A DNA stretch of 38,201 nt from the NCBI GenBank assembly GCA_903903975.1, contig CAIVAS010000089.1, positions 1 to 38,201 on the forward strand, read 5' to 3'. The position numbers and the translations under genes are program-made. The notes under the pieces were generated by a model. It was given only the letters and a program-made list of their open reading frames with translations. It searched no databases and was not told the origin of the DNA. This DNA is from an uncultured Burkholderiales bacterium. Lineage in GTDB: Bacteria > Pseudomonadota > Gammaproteobacteria > Burkholderiales > Burkholderiaceae_E. Within the stretch, counting starts at the first letter, position 1. Each line of letters begins with the position of its first letter. Shown here one piece after another: positions 23,766 through 32,810 of this stretch.

Positions 23766-24629
23766 TCAGCGGCGCGTTCCCGGCCGGGCAGCGGCCATCT
23801 GCATCAGCCGGTCGACACGCTCTTCGGTCGCCGGATGGGTCGAGAACAGGCCGCGCAGCCCGCCGCCCGACAGCGGATTCATGATCATCATCTGGGCGGT
23901 CTCGGGATGCCGTTCGGCGGCGGCGATCGGCATGCCCTGTGCGAAACGATGGATCTTGTCGAGCGCCGACGCAAGCGCCGCCGGGTCATCGGCGATCTCG
24001 GCGCCCAGGCGATCGGCTTCGAACTCGCGCGACCGCGAAATCGCCATCTGGATCAGCATCGCGGCGAAGGGCGCCAGGATCGCCACCGCGATGCCGGCGA
24101 TCGGATTGCCCGGACGCCCCTCGGCATCGCGCCCGCCAAAGAACATCGCAAAATTGGCGAGCGCCGAGATCGCACCGGCCATGGTCGCCGACACCGTCGA
24201 GATCAGGATGTCGCGGTGTTTGACGTGGGCGAGCTCATGGGCCATCACCCCGCGCAGCTCGGCTGCGCTGAGGGCCCGCAGGATGCCGGTGGTCGCGGCC
24301 ACCGCGGCGTGCTGCGGATTGCGGCCGGTGGCAAAGGCATTGGGCGCGTCCTCGTCAATCAGATAGACCCGCGGCATCGGCAGCTCGGCGCGCTGAGCAA
24401 GCTCCTGAACCATGCGGTAGAACTGCGGCGCGCTCGCCTCATCCACCTCGCGGGCGTTGTACATCTTCAAGACCATCCGGTCTGAGAACCAGTAGGCGAA
24501 GAAATTCGACAGCAGGGCAAACCCGAGCGCCAGCAGCATGCCCTGCTGCCCGCCAATGGCCGCGCCGACGATGCCGAACAGCGCGGTGATGCCCGCCATC
24601 AGAACGGCGGTCTTGATCCAGTTGAACAT
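23766..24629 (-). CDS. htpX: membrane zinc metalloprotease, heat-shock type
   Basis: The 287-residue protein is an inner-membrane M48 peptidase that degrades damaged membrane proteins. It has two N-terminal helices (about 5-50), the zinc motif HELAH at 131-135 and a later Glu in REFEAD (201-206), with two more hydrophobic segments between. GGAGG lies just before ATG 24629. Longer in-frame extensions to 24731 have no support. The leader has a small hairpin, GTCGGC/GCCGAC (24642-24657), just upstream of the ribosome site. It lies between rsmB and fmt in the same direction. Confidence 0.96.
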   Translation of the reverse strand: MFNWIKTAVLMAGITALFGIVGAAIGGQQGMLLALGFALLSNFFAYWFSDRMVLKMYNAREVDEASAPQFYRMVQELAQRAELPMPRVYLIDEDAPNAFATGRNPQHAAVAATTGILRALSAAELRGVMAHELAHVKHRDILISTVSATMAGAISALANFAMFFGGRDAEGRPGNPIAGIAVAILAPFAAMLIQMAISRSREFEADRLGAEIADDPAALASALDKIHRFAQGMPIAAAERHPETAQMMIMNPLSGGGLRGLFSTHPATEERVDRLMQMAAARPGTRR

Positions 24630-24761
24630 TGTTTCCTCCAGGTCGGCCGCAGCCGACGATCGACGAACAATCCGTTGAATACCCCGATGAACACCAGTTC
24701 GGCCGGGCAGGATACCCGCGAGGCGAGCCATCCTCCAGATATCCGTGCAATCCGTCAGGAA

Positions 24762-25805
24762 TCAACCGTGCGCAGGGGGCGGCACAGCGGCTGCCGGAGA
24801 TTGCAGCCGGTCACCGGCGCCGATCGGAAAGCCGGCAACGAACTCTGTCGCCGGCAGACGGCGCCCGCCGGCACGCTGCAACGCGAGCAGATCGACCGCG
24901 CCGGCCTGATCGGGGCCGCCACAGGCCACCCTGAGCGCGCCCTCGCGCATCCCGATCACCGTGCCCGGTGCGAAGCCGCCAACCAGCCCATCGTCAGGCG
25001 CCACGATTTGCGGCATGCCCTGCGACATGACTGGCGGCGCCGGCTCGACCACCCGGGCCCGCCAGAGTTTGAGCGCCGTGCCGGGCAGGCGGGCCAGTTC
25101 GGCCACGCAGCCCGGGGCCGGATCGAAGGCTCGCAGCTGATCGACGATCGCCTGCGCCGGTCGCGACCAGTCGATCAGGGCATCGGCTTTGACGATCTTG
25201 GCCGCGTGGGTGACGCCGTCGGCCGGTTGCGGCGACATCGGCAGCCGGCCGGCCTCGAGCAGGCCGATGGCCTCGACGATTGCCTGGGCGCCAAGCGCAG
25301 CCAGCCGATCGTGGACGCTGCCCGAGGTCTCATCGCGACCGATCGGCAGCGGGCAAACCAGCCGGATCGGTCCGGTATCGAGCCCGACATCCATCTGCAT
25401 GATCGTGATGCCGGTCTGCGCGTCGCCCGCCTGCACTGCCCGCTGGATCGGCGCCGCCCCACGCCAGCGCGGCAGCAGCGAGGCATGGATATTCAGGCAG
25501 CCGAGCGGCGGCACCGCCAGGACGTCGGGCGGCAGCAGCAGGCCATAAGCCGCCACCACCATCGCCTGACAGCCGACACTGCGCAGCCGCTGGGTCACCT
25601 CGGGGTCGCGCAGCGTGCGAGGCTGCCAGACCTCGATCCCATGGGTTTGCGCCCATTGCTTGACCGGACTGGCGAGCAGTTTTTGCCCGCGCTGCGCCGG
25701 TTTGTCGGGTCGGGTGAGGACCAGGGCGATCTCATGACCGGCCTCATGCAGGGCCTGCAGGGCGAGCTGCGCAAACACCGGGGTGCCGGCAAAGATGAGT
25801 TTCAT
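24762..25805 (-). CDS. fmt: methionyl-tRNA formyltransferase
   Basis: The 347-residue protein transfers a formyl group from 10-formyl-tetrahydrofolate to initiator Met-tRNA. It opens with MKLIFAGTPVFA, has the catalytic NIHASLLPRWRGAAPIQ stretch (Asn105, His107) and MQMDVGLDTGP, with the C-terminal OB-like domain after about residue 210. It is somewhat longer than usual (about 310-330) because of a Pro/Ala-rich tail. It follows def by 58 bases, the usual pairing, since Def removes the formyl group later. Confidence 0.97.
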   Translation of the reverse strand: MKLIFAGTPVFAQLALQALHEAGHEIALVLTRPDKPAQRGQKLLASPVKQWAQTHGIEVWQPRTLRDPEVTQRLRSVGCQAMVVAAYGLLLPPDVLAVPPLGCLNIHASLLPRWRGAAPIQRAVQAGDAQTGITIMQMDVGLDTGPIRLVCPLPIGRDETSGSVHDRLAALGAQAIVEAIGLLEAGRLPMSPQPADGVTHAAKIVKADALIDWSRPAQAIVDQLRAFDPAPGCVAELARLPGTALKLWRARVVEPAPPVMSQGMPQIVAPDDGLVGGFAPGTVIGMREGALRVACGGPDQAGAVDLLALQRAGGRRLPATEFVAGFPIGAGDRLQSPAAAVPPPAHG

Positions 25806-25863
25806 GAGGGATCCGGTTCGCCCGGCAAGCTGGTGCCTGCGGCCAGGGGTGAGGCCTTCGGCG

Positions 25864-26370
25864 TCAGGCCGTCTGGCGGTCGAGCTTGAGCATCTTGCTG
25901 CGGATACGACTCTGCTTCAGTCGCGAGAGGTATTGCACGAAGACCTTGCCGAGCAGGTGATCCATTTCGTGCTGGATGCAGACCGCGAGCAGCCCGTCCG
26001 CCGTCAGCGTGAACGACTTGCCATGCTCATCCAGCGCCCTGACGGTGACCTGTTCGGGGCGTTCGACCTCGTCGTAGATTCCCGGCACCGACAGGCAACC
26101 CTCTTCATGGACCGATTGCTCATCGCCATACGAAACGATCTCGGGGTTGATAAAGACCTGCAGCCGGTCTTTGGTCTCGGAGACATCAATAACGATGACG
26201 CACTCGTGCACATTGACCTGCGTGGCCGCCAGACCGACGCCGGGCGCGTCGTACATGGTCTGGGCCATGTCACTCACCAGTTTGCGGATGCGATCGTCGA
26301 CATGGTCGACCCGCCTGGCAACGGTATGCAGGCGCTGATCGGGGTAACGAAGGATGTCAAGGACGGCCAT
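25864..26370 (-). CDS. def: peptide deformylase
   Basis: The 168-residue protein has all three family motifs: GVGLAATQ (44-51), EGCLSVP (90-96, metal-binding Cys92) and HEMDH (134-138). It removes the formyl group from nascent proteins, using Fe2+ or another metal. Start ATG 26370 gives [11 protein letters not shown], the usual beginning; a longer frame to 26418 is not supported. It is the first gene of the minus-strand run and diverges from the LysM gene. Confidence 0.97.
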   Translation of the reverse strand: MAVLDILRYPDQRLHTVARRVDHVDDRIRKLVSDMAQTMYDAPGVGLAATQVNVHECVIVIDVSETKDRLQVFINPEIVSYGDEQSVHEEGCLSVPGIYDEVERPEQVTVRALDEHGKSFTLTADGLLAVCIQHEMDHLLGKVFVQYLSRLKQSRIRSKMLKLDRQTA

Positions 26371-26549
26371 CGGATTAAGACGACCGTTCGATGCCGGGAG
26401 GGGCGATCGAGCGGTCAATCAACGTAATATTGAGGTCAGCGATTGAGGTCAGCGGTTGCGGTCTGTCATTGAAGCTGAAGTAAGCGCCGAAGTCCCTGAT
26501 CACAGCAAGTCGGAACCACGAAACTGAACCACATCCAGGCAGCGTCGAA
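26371..26549. promoter_or_regulatory. divergent intergenic region of def and LysM gene
   Basis: This 179-base gap must carry promoters for def (minus) and the LysM gene (plus), but no strong -35/-10 pair stands out. It contains a perfect 13-base tandem duplication, ATTGAGGTCAGCG, at 26429-26441 and 26442-26454. Confidence 0.55.
26429..26454. repeat. 13-base tandem duplication
   Basis: Two perfect adjacent copies of ATTGAGGTCAGCG occur upstream of the LysM gene. They could be a duplicated regulator site or another instance of the short-repeat tendency in this region. Confidence 0.9.
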
Positions 26550-27641
26550 ATGATCAAAAAGTTTAGCATGGGGTTGATCGGATGCGCGGTCTGGCTTGCA
26601 GCCAACCTCGCCCACGGCGCAAGCGGTCCGATCGAGCTTTCGCCAAATGCGCCCGACAAGCATGTCGTCGTCAAGGGTGACACCCTGTGGGATATCTCTT
26701 CCCGGTTTTTGAAGTCGCCCTGGCTGTGGCCCGAAATCTGGCAACTCAATCGCGAGCAGATCAGCAACCCCCATCTGATCTATCCGGGCGACATCATCTA
26801 TCTCGACCGATCGGGCGCGCAGCCCCGGCTCAGGCTGGGCAAGTCCGTTCCGGGGCCCGGCGCCGGCGCCGGCGGCACATCGCGCGGCGGTGAAACCACT
26901 GTCCGGCTCGAGCCGATGGTGCGCTCCACGCCGCTGGGCGCCGATGCCATTCCCATGGTCAATCTCGCCGCCGTCCAGGTCTTCCTCAATCGGCCGCTGA
27001 TCGTCGATGAGCAGGGTCTGCGCAGTCATCCTCGCATCGTCGGCACCCAGGACGGACGGGTGCATCTCGCCGCAGGCGACCTCGCCTATGTGAGGGGCCT
27101 TTCCGACGAGGACATGACATTGAACTCGGAGTGGTACATCTATCGACCGGCCAAACCGCTGCTCGATCCGGTATCCCGCAAGCCGATCGCCTGGGAGACC
27201 ATCTCGGTCGGATCGGCCCAACTGATCCGCAAGGGCGATCCGGCCACCTTCCGCCTTCGCACCGCCAACGAGGAGGTCGGAGAAGGCGACCGCCTGATGC
27301 CCGCGATGCCGGCCTCGGTGCCCTCCTTCGTCCCCCGCGCGCCCGACGATCCGGTCTCGGGTCAGATCGTCTCGGTGTATCGAGGCATCGACCAGGTCGG
27401 CAAACTCAGCGTGGTGGCCCTGTCGATCGGCAAAGACCAGGGCCTTGCGATCGGCAATGTGCTGGCCGTCCTGAGCGCCGACCGGGTGGTGGTCGACAGG
27501 GACACCAAAGAGAAAGTCGTCCTGCCCAACGAAAAGATCGGCGAGCTGGTCATCTTCCGAGTCTTCGATCGCATCGCCTATGCACTGGTGGTCTCGGCAT
27601 CCGAAGCGATCACGGTTGGCGCAACCGTCAAGAATCCCTGA
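26550..27641 (+). CDS. LysM domain exported protein
   Basis: The 363-residue protein has a signal peptide (KKFSMGLIGCAVWLAANLAHG), then a LysM domain (about residues 37-86) with VKGDTLWDISSRFLK and PHLIYPGDIIYL. LysM binds peptidoglycan glycan chains, so it should sit in the periplasm at the cell wall. The rest, rich in beta-strand-like segments, has no recognised catalytic motif. A similar gene lies before dprA in many Burkholderiales. It ends 22 bases before the dprA start and probably shares a transcript. A repeat-containing divergent promoter region lies upstream. Confidence 0.9.
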   Translation: MIKKFSMGLIGCAVWLAANLAHGASGPIELSPNAPDKHVVVKGDTLWDISSRFLKSPWLWPEIWQLNREQISNPHLIYPGDIIYLDRSGAQPRLRLGKSVPGPGAGAGGTSRGGETTVRLEPMVRSTPLGADAIPMVNLAAVQVFLNRPLIVDEQGLRSHPRIVGTQDGRVHLAAGDLAYVRGLSDEDMTLNSEWYIYRPAKPLLDPVSRKPIAWETISVGSAQLIRKGDPATFRLRTANEEVGEGDRLMPAMPASVPSFVPRAPDDPVSGQIVSVYRGIDQVGKLSVVALSIGKDQGLAIGNVLAVLSADRVVVDRDTKEKVVLPNEKIGELVIFRVFDRIAYALVVSASEAITVGATVKNP

Positions 27642-27663
27642 TTACCCTATTCGGCGGCGCGCC

Positions 27664-28836
27664 ATGGCATCAGACCCGCACGCCGCCGACCCCCACCTCT
27701 GGCTTCGGCTGGTTCTGACACCCGGCATTGGCCCGATTCACGCCCGCCGGCTGCTTGAGAGATTCGGCTCGCCCCGGGCGATCTTCGAATCGGACGCCTC
27801 GGTGCTGTCTGCCTTTGCAGGTGAGCGCATGGCACGTCTGCTGCAATCCGACGATGGCGCGCGCCAGCGAAAGGTGGCGCAGACCCTCGAATGGGCCCGC
27901 GCCGAGTGCCATCACCTGATCACCTTCGCCGATGCCGACTATCCCCGGCATCTGCTGCAGATCGACGATGCGCCGCCGCTCCTTCATGCTGTCGGCCGCC
28001 GCGACATTCTGAGTCGCCCGATGCTGGCGATGGTCGGCGCACGCAATGCCACCGCCGCCGGGACGGCCAACGCCCAGGCCTTCGCCCGGGCCTTATCCGG
28101 CGCCGGCTGGACGATCACAAGCGGCCTGGCGCTGGGCATCGATGCTGCCGCCCACGAAGGTGCGCTGCAGGGCGGCGCCGGCACGGTCGCGGTGGTCGGT
28201 ACCGGCGCCGACATCGTCTATCCGGCACGGCATCGTGCGCTGGCCGACCGAATCGCTGCCGATGGACTCATCATCTCCGAGCTGCCGCTCGGCACGCCGC
28301 CATCGGCCGGGCTCTTCCCGCGTCGCAATCGACTGATCGCAGGCATGTCGCATGGCGTGGTGGTCGTCGAGGCGGCGCTGCAAAGCGGCTCGCTCATCAC
28401 CGCACGCCTGGCAGGCGAATTCGGCCGCGAGGTCTTCGCCATCCCCGGCTCCATCCACTCGCCGCTGTCACGCGGCTGCCACGCCCTGATCCGGCAAGGC
28501 GCCCTGCTGGTCGAGTCGGCGCGCGAAGTCATCGACGAGTTGCCCGCGTTGACTGCCGCGCCGGTCGTCGACCCCTCCTGTGCACCGCTCGATCATGACG
28601 ACGCCCACCCTGCCAGCGCGGCAGGTCGGTTGCTCGCGCCGGACGTCGATCCTGGCCTCACCCAGGACCCGGTGATGGCCGCGATCGGTCATGACCCGGT
28701 CCAGCCCGATACACTGGCAACCTATGTCGGTCTCGAGGCCGGCGAACTCGGCGCCAGATTGGTCATTCTCGAGCTCAACGGACTCATCCAGCGTCTGTCC
28801 GACGGGCGAGTCCAAAGACCCCCACCGTTCGGCTGA
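27664..28836 (+). CDS. dprA: DNA processing protein DprA (Smf)
   Basis: The 390-residue protein loads RecA onto incoming single-stranded DNA during transformation. It has an N-terminal helix-hairpin-helix-like region (LTPGIGPIHARRLLERFG, about 18-35), a Rossmann-like DprA fold with MVGARNATAAG, SGLALGIDAAAHEGAL and FPRRNRLIAGMSHGVVVVEA, and a C-terminal winged-helix segment (about 330-385). ATG 27664 is chosen over upstream in-frame codons because the family starts here. No strong ribosome site is seen; coupling to the LysM gene is possible. Confidence 0.96.
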   Translation: MASDPHAADPHLWLRLVLTPGIGPIHARRLLERFGSPRAIFESDASVLSAFAGERMARLLQSDDGARQRKVAQTLEWARAECHHLITFADADYPRHLLQIDDAPPLLHAVGRRDILSRPMLAMVGARNATAAGTANAQAFARALSGAGWTITSGLALGIDAAAHEGALQGGAGTVAVVGTGADIVYPARHRALADRIAADGLIISELPLGTPPSAGLFPRRNRLIAGMSHGVVVVEAALQSGSLITARLAGEFGREVFAIPGSIHSPLSRGCHALIRQGALLVESAREVIDELPALTAAPVVDPSCAPLDHDDAHPASAAGRLLAPDVDPGLTQDPVMAAIGHDPVQPDTLATYVGLEAGELGARLVILELNGLIQRLSDGRVQRPPPFG

Positions 28837-28837
28837 C

Positions 28838-28867
28838 TTGCCATTGCGGCGATCCGGCTCTTATGAT
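28838..28867 (+). promoter_or_regulatory. probable sigma-70 promoter for topB
   Basis: TTGCCA (28838-28843) and TATGAT (28862-28867) each match five of six consensus bases and are separated by 18 bases. Transcription would begin near 28874, about 74 bases before the topB ATG. Confidence 0.5.
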
Positions 28868-28947
28868 TGGCGCCCCCAACGAGCCGCCGACCCTGTGTCG
28901 ACGAGCCTCATCCACTCACCCTGCGCACCGACCTGGCCACCAACACA

Positions 28948-31689
28948 ATGGGAAAAGCCCTGATCATTGCCGAGAAGCCTTCGGTCGCAGCGGACATCGC
29001 GCGATCGCTCGGCGGGTTCGCCAAACAAGGCGACTATTTCGAAAGCGATGACTATCTGCTGTCTTCCGCGGTCGGCCATCTGGTCGAGATCGCGGCACCT
29101 GAGCAATTCGACGTCAAGCGAGGCAAATGGTCATTCGCCAATCTGCCGGTCATCCCGCCGCACTTCGATCTCAAGCCGATCGACAAGAGTGCCGAGCGTC
29201 TGAAGCTGCTCACCCGGCTGATCAAGCGCAAGGATGTCGACTCGCTCATCAATGCCTGTGACGCCGGCCGCGAAGGCGAGCTGATCTTTCAGCTGATCGC
29301 CCAGCATGCCAAGGCCAAGCAGCCGGTCAGCCGGCTGTGGCTGCAATCGATGACACCCAACGCGATCCGCGAGGGCTTCGAGCGGCTGCGCGACGAAACC
29401 CAGATGCAGCCGCTCGCCGACGCCGCCCGCTGCCGGTCCGAAGCCGACTGGCTGGTCGGCATCAACGGGACGCGGGCCATGACCGCGTTCAATTCGCGCG
29501 ACGGCGGCTTTTACCTCACCACGGTCGGTCGCGTGCAGACCCCGACCCTGGCGATCGTGGTCGAGCGCGAAGAGCGCATCCGCAAATTCAAACCGCGCGG
29601 CTATTTCGAGGTGAAGGCCACCTTCGACGCCAAGGCCGGGCAGTACGAAGGCCGCTGGTTCGATCCCTCATTCCATCGCGATCCGGCTGATGCCGAGCTC
29701 AAGGCCGAGCGACTGTGGGACCAATCTCGCGCGCAGGCTATCGTCGACGAGTGCCGGGGTAAGCCGGGCACGGTCGAAGAAGAGTCCAAGCCGTCAACCC
29801 AGCAGTCACCGGCGCTTTTCGACCTCACCAGCCTGCAGCGCGAGGCCAATGGCCGATTCGGTTTTTCGGCCAAAACCACGCTGTCGCTCGCCCAGGCGCT
29901 CTACGAAAAGCACAAGGTCCTGACCTACCCGCGAACCGACTCCAAAGCCCTGCCCGAGGATTACGTCGACACGGTCAAACAGACCCTCGACATGCTCGAG
30001 TCGGTGCCGCCCTACGGCCAGTTCTCGGTCCAGATCCTGAACAACGACTGGGTCCGACCGAACAACAAGCGAATCTTCGACAACACCAAGGTGTCGGATC
30101 ACTTCGCCATCATCCCGACGCTGCAGGCCCCAAAGGCCCTGTCGGAAGCCGAGCAGAAGATCTATGACCTGGTAGTCAAGCGCTTCCTTGCGGTCTTCTT
30201 CCCGGCGGCCGAATTCCGCGTGACCACCCGCATCACCAAGGTCGAAAGCCACGCCTTCAAGACCGAGGGTCGGGTGCTGGTCAGCGCCGGCTGGCTGGCC
30301 ATCTATGGTCGCGAGACCGCCGAATCGAAGGCCGCGCAAGGCAAGGACGCCGACGACGCACCGTCCAGCGGCACGCTGGTGGCGGTCGAGCCGAACGAAA
30401 AAGTCGCCACTCATTCGATCGACGCGATCTCGCTGGCCACCCGGCCGCCCGCGCGCTTTAACGAAGCCACGCTGCTGTCGGCCATGGAAGGTGCGGGCAA
30501 GCTGGTCGACGATGAAGATCTGCGCGAGGCCATGGGCACCAAGGGGCTGGGCACACCGGCCACGCGGGCGCAGGTCATCGAGGGTCTGATCAACGAGAAC
30601 TACCTGATTCGCGAAGGCCGCGACCTCATCCCCACCGCCAAGGCCTTCCAGCTGCTCACGCTGCTGCGGGGTCTCGGTGTGGCCGAGCTCACGATGCCCG
30701 AGCTCACCGGCGAGTGGGAGTTCAAGCTCGCGCAGATGGAGCGCGGCAAGCTCGATCGCGATGCCTTCATGAACGAGATTGCCGAGATGACCCGGCATAT
30801 CGTCGAGCGCGCCAAGGGCTACGGCACCAGCGACGTACCGGGCGACTATGCCACCCTCGATCAGCCCTGCCCGCGCTGCGGCGCGGTGGTGCGTGAAAAC
30901 TACCGTCGCTTTGCCTGCAGCGGCTGCGACTGGTCGATCACCAAGTCGCCATCATCGCGTCTGCTCGAGCCGACCGAGGCCCAGGAGCTGATGCGAGACA
31001 AGACCATCGGTCCGCTGCATGGCTTTCGCAGCAAGATGGGTCGTCCGTTTTCGGCCATCCTCAAGCTGGTCGAACCCGACTGGAAAATGGAGTTCGATTT
31101 CGGCCAGTCGGATGCCGGCGGCGACAGCGATGAGGTCATCGACTTCTCGGCTGCCGAGCCGGTTGGAGCCTGTCCGCGATGCCAGTCTCGCGTCTATGAG
31201 CACGGCATGAGCTACGTCTGCGAGAAGTCGGTCGGCGCAGCTCGCACCTGCGACTTCCGCTCGGGCAAGGTGATCCTGCAGCAGCCGATCGAACGTGCGC
31301 AGATGGTCAAGCTGCTGTCGGAGGGTCGAACCGATCTGCTCGACGCCTTCGTGTCGTCGCGCACCCGCAGGCGTTTCAAGGCCTTCCTGGTGCGCCAGCC
31401 CGATGGCAAAGTCGGCTTCGAATTCCAGGCAGCCGCACCGAAGTCGCCGGCGGCAGCCGCCGCAGCTGCGGAGAAGGCTAAGGCCAGGGCAGCAATCGCT
31501 GCCGCGGCCGGATCTTCTGATGGCGAGTCCGACGACTCAGCGCCAGCCTCGGTCCCCAAAAAGACAGCGGCGGCTTCAAAGTCCGCGCCGAAGTCCGCGC
31601 CGAAAACCGCTGCGAAAGCAGCCACGAAAGCAGCCACTAAGCCCGCCGCCAAAAAAGCGGCCGCCCCGCGGACTCGCAAGGCAACTTAG
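28948..31689 (+). CDS. topB: type IA DNA topoisomerase (topoisomerase III type)
   Basis: The 913-residue protein relaxes or decatenates DNA by single-strand passage. It has a Toprim domain with AEKPS (8-12) and DAGREGELIF (105-114), and the active-site Tyr327 in LTYPRTDS. The C-terminus has two zinc-ribbon-like blocks (CPRCGAVV with CSGC, then CPRCQSRV) and a final tail of about 90 residues rich in Lys and Ala that should bind DNA. The YPRTDS variant and length fit the topoisomerase III type found beside dprA in Betaproteobacteria. ATG 28948 is preferred; an in-frame extension to 28867 lies over the promoter. The gene smg (DUF494), often between dprA and topB, is not present here. Confidence 0.94.
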   Translation: MGKALIIAEKPSVAADIARSLGGFAKQGDYFESDDYLLSSAVGHLVEIAAPEQFDVKRGKWSFANLPVIPPHFDLKPIDKSAERLKLLTRLIKRKDVDSLINACDAGREGELIFQLIAQHAKAKQPVSRLWLQSMTPNAIREGFERLRDETQMQPLADAARCRSEADWLVGINGTRAMTAFNSRDGGFYLTTVGRVQTPTLAIVVEREERIRKFKPRGYFEVKATFDAKAGQYEGRWFDPSFHRDPADAELKAERLWDQSRAQAIVDECRGKPGTVEEESKPSTQQSPALFDLTSLQREANGRFGFSAKTTLSLAQALYEKHKVLTYPRTDSKALPEDYVDTVKQTLDMLESVPPYGQFSVQILNNDWVRPNNKRIFDNTKVSDHFAIIPTLQAPKALSEAEQKIYDLVVKRFLAVFFPAAEFRVTTRITKVESHAFKTEGRVLVSAGWLAIYGRETAESKAAQGKDADDAPSSGTLVAVEPNEKVATHSIDAISLATRPPARFNEATLLSAMEGAGKLVDDEDLREAMGTKGLGTPATRAQVIEGLINENYLIREGRDLIPTAKAFQLLTLLRGLGVAELTMPELTGEWEFKLAQMERGKLDRDAFMNEIAEMTRHIVERAKGYGTSDVPGDYATLDQPCPRCGAVVRENYRRFACSGCDWSITKSPSSRLLEPTEAQELMRDKTIGPLHGFRSKMGRPFSAILKLVEPDWKMEFDFGQSDAGGDSDEVIDFSAAEPVGACPRCQSRVYEHGMSYVCEKSVGAARTCDFRSGKVILQQPIERAQMVKLLSEGRTDLLDAFVSSRTRRRFKAFLVRQPDGKVGFEFQAAAPKSPAAAAAAAEKAKARAAIAAAAGSSDGESDDSAPASVPKKTAAASKSAPKSAPKTAAKAATKAATKPAAKKAAAPRTRKAT

Positions 31690-31704
31690 CATCATGCTGC
31701 ATGG

Positions 31705-31733
31705 GTCGGTCGGCGCCACGCGCTCCGACCGAC
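31705..31733 (+). terminator. terminator of topB
   Basis: A perfect 9-base stem, GTCGGTCGG (31705-31713) and CCGACCGAC (31725-31733), with an 11-base loop, begins 16 bases after the topB stop and is followed by TTTCC. The short T-run makes it a moderate intrinsic terminator. Confidence 0.65.
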
Positions 31734-31744
31734 TTTCCGGCCTG

Positions 31745-31768
31745 GCTGACTCGCTGACTCGCTGACTC
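31745..31768. repeat. 8-base tandem array between convergent genes
   Basis: Three perfect GCTGACTC units, followed by a degraded GCTAGCTG, lie between the 3' ends of topB (plus) and DUF3717 (minus), just after the topB terminator. Confidence 0.9.
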
Positions 31769-31796
31769 GCTAGCTGGTCAGCAGTCGACCGCAGGC

Positions 31797-32027
31797 TCAG
31801 CCCGGCGAGCGCCCCGCCGGCAGCCAGAGATCCAGGGCGACTCGCTGCGCATCGCTCAGGGTCGTCGCGTCAATCCCCTCGGCATGCTCCCAGATCAGCC
31901 GTCCATACAGACCGCCCAAGGTGGCGACCTCACGCGTCAGCGAGCCTTCTGCCCCGCTCGCCGGTTGGGCGGCGCGCGCCCGGTTGATGGCGGATTCGAG
32001 ATCTCCGATGCTGATCCAGCTGCTCAT
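31797..32027 (-). CDS. DUF3717 family small protein
   Basis: The 76-residue product has the DUF3717 pattern: ISIGDLESAINRARAAQPASG (about residues 5-25) then VATLGGLYGRLIWEHAEGID. The family is short, helical and of unknown function, found mainly in Burkholderiales. ATG 32027 is used; a TTG at 32054 would add nine residues. No ribosome site is evident. It converges with topB. Confidence 0.8.
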   Translation of the reverse strand: MSSWISIGDLESAINRARAAQPASGAEGSLTREVATLGGLYGRLIWEHAEGIDATTLSDAQRVALDLWLPAGRSPG

Positions 32028-32153
32028 GGCGAGTCGACGGCTAAGCCAAATCAAAAAGGGGACTGAACGCTAGCACACCGGCGGGTGGCAATTTGACGAC
32101 GCTCACCCCCTCAGGTATTCCTTTCGCGATTTGCGACCGTTAATCTGACTGTC

Positions 32154-32786
32154 ATGATGACGTTTGATAGCCCCTCCGTGAATCAGCTGGCCAGTGAAAC
32201 GCCCGCCGAGCCGTTTTCACCGGTCGCCGAACTGGTGGAAGCCGACTGGGTGTTCGGTTACGGCTCGCTGATCTGGAATCCCGGTTTCGACTTCTCGGAG
32301 GCCCGGCTCGGTCGGGTTCACGGCTATCACCGCGCCTTCTGCATCCGCTCGACCAGCTACCGCGGCACGCCCGAGCAGCCCGGTGTCGTGCTCGGACTCG
32401 ACCGCGGCGGCTCTTGCATCGGCATGGCTTTCAGGCTCAAGCCCGAGTCGCGCCGGCGGGCGATTGAAGCGCTCTACGAACGCGAGATGACCGGCGGCGT
32501 CTATGTCCCCCGCGTACTGAGCGTCTCGGTCAGAGGCTCTCAGCAGGTGCGGGCGCTCACATTCACAGCCAATCAGCGCAGCCCGTCATATGAGCAGCTG
32601 ACCGAGAGCGAGATCGTGCGGCGCCTGTCGTCCTGCTGCGGCCAGCGCGGCCTGAACCGCGACTACGCGCTACTCACCTGGCGCAGCCTTGCCGAGCACG
32701 GCGTCCAGTGCTCGCACCTCGGTCGCCTGAGCGTCGAGCTCGAAGCGGCTCCTTGCAGCAGCGCCTCCGAGGCCAAGCCGCTCTGA
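32154..32786 (+). CDS. ChaC-like gamma-glutamylcyclotransferase
   Basis: The 210-residue protein has the family's N-terminal motif VFGYGSLIW (33-41) and an acidic YEREM (108-112) that fits the catalytic Glu region. ChaC enzymes cleave glutathione to 5-oxoproline and Cys-Gly in the cytoplasm. The first 30 residues are an extension without motif. Two adjacent ATG codons (32154 and 32157) could start it; no clear ribosome site is seen. It lies 24 bases before benE on the same strand, so they may be co-transcribed. Confidence 0.9.
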   Translation: MMTFDSPSVNQLASETPAEPFSPVAELVEADWVFGYGSLIWNPGFDFSEARLGRVHGYHRAFCIRSTSYRGTPEQPGVVLGLDRGGSCIGMAFRLKPESRRRAIEALYEREMTGGVYVPRVLSVSVRGSQQVRALTFTANQRSPSYEQLTESEIVRRLSSCCGQRGLNRDYALLTWRSLAEHGVQCSHLGRLSVELEAAPCSSASEAKPL

Positions 32787-32810
32787 CGGGTCGGCTGCCG
32801 GCCCGTCGTC

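Noticed and set aside
22516-24366. Long plus-strand frame opposite rsmB and htpX
   Set aside because: It crosses two confirmed minus-strand genes and has no recognisable motif.
24630-24731. 34-residue extension of HtpX
   Set aside because: GGAGG directly before ATG 24629 and family length support the shorter start.
32093-32121. Promoter for the ChaC-like gene (TTGACG with TATTCC)
   Set aside because: The -10 match is only three of six, too weak to list.
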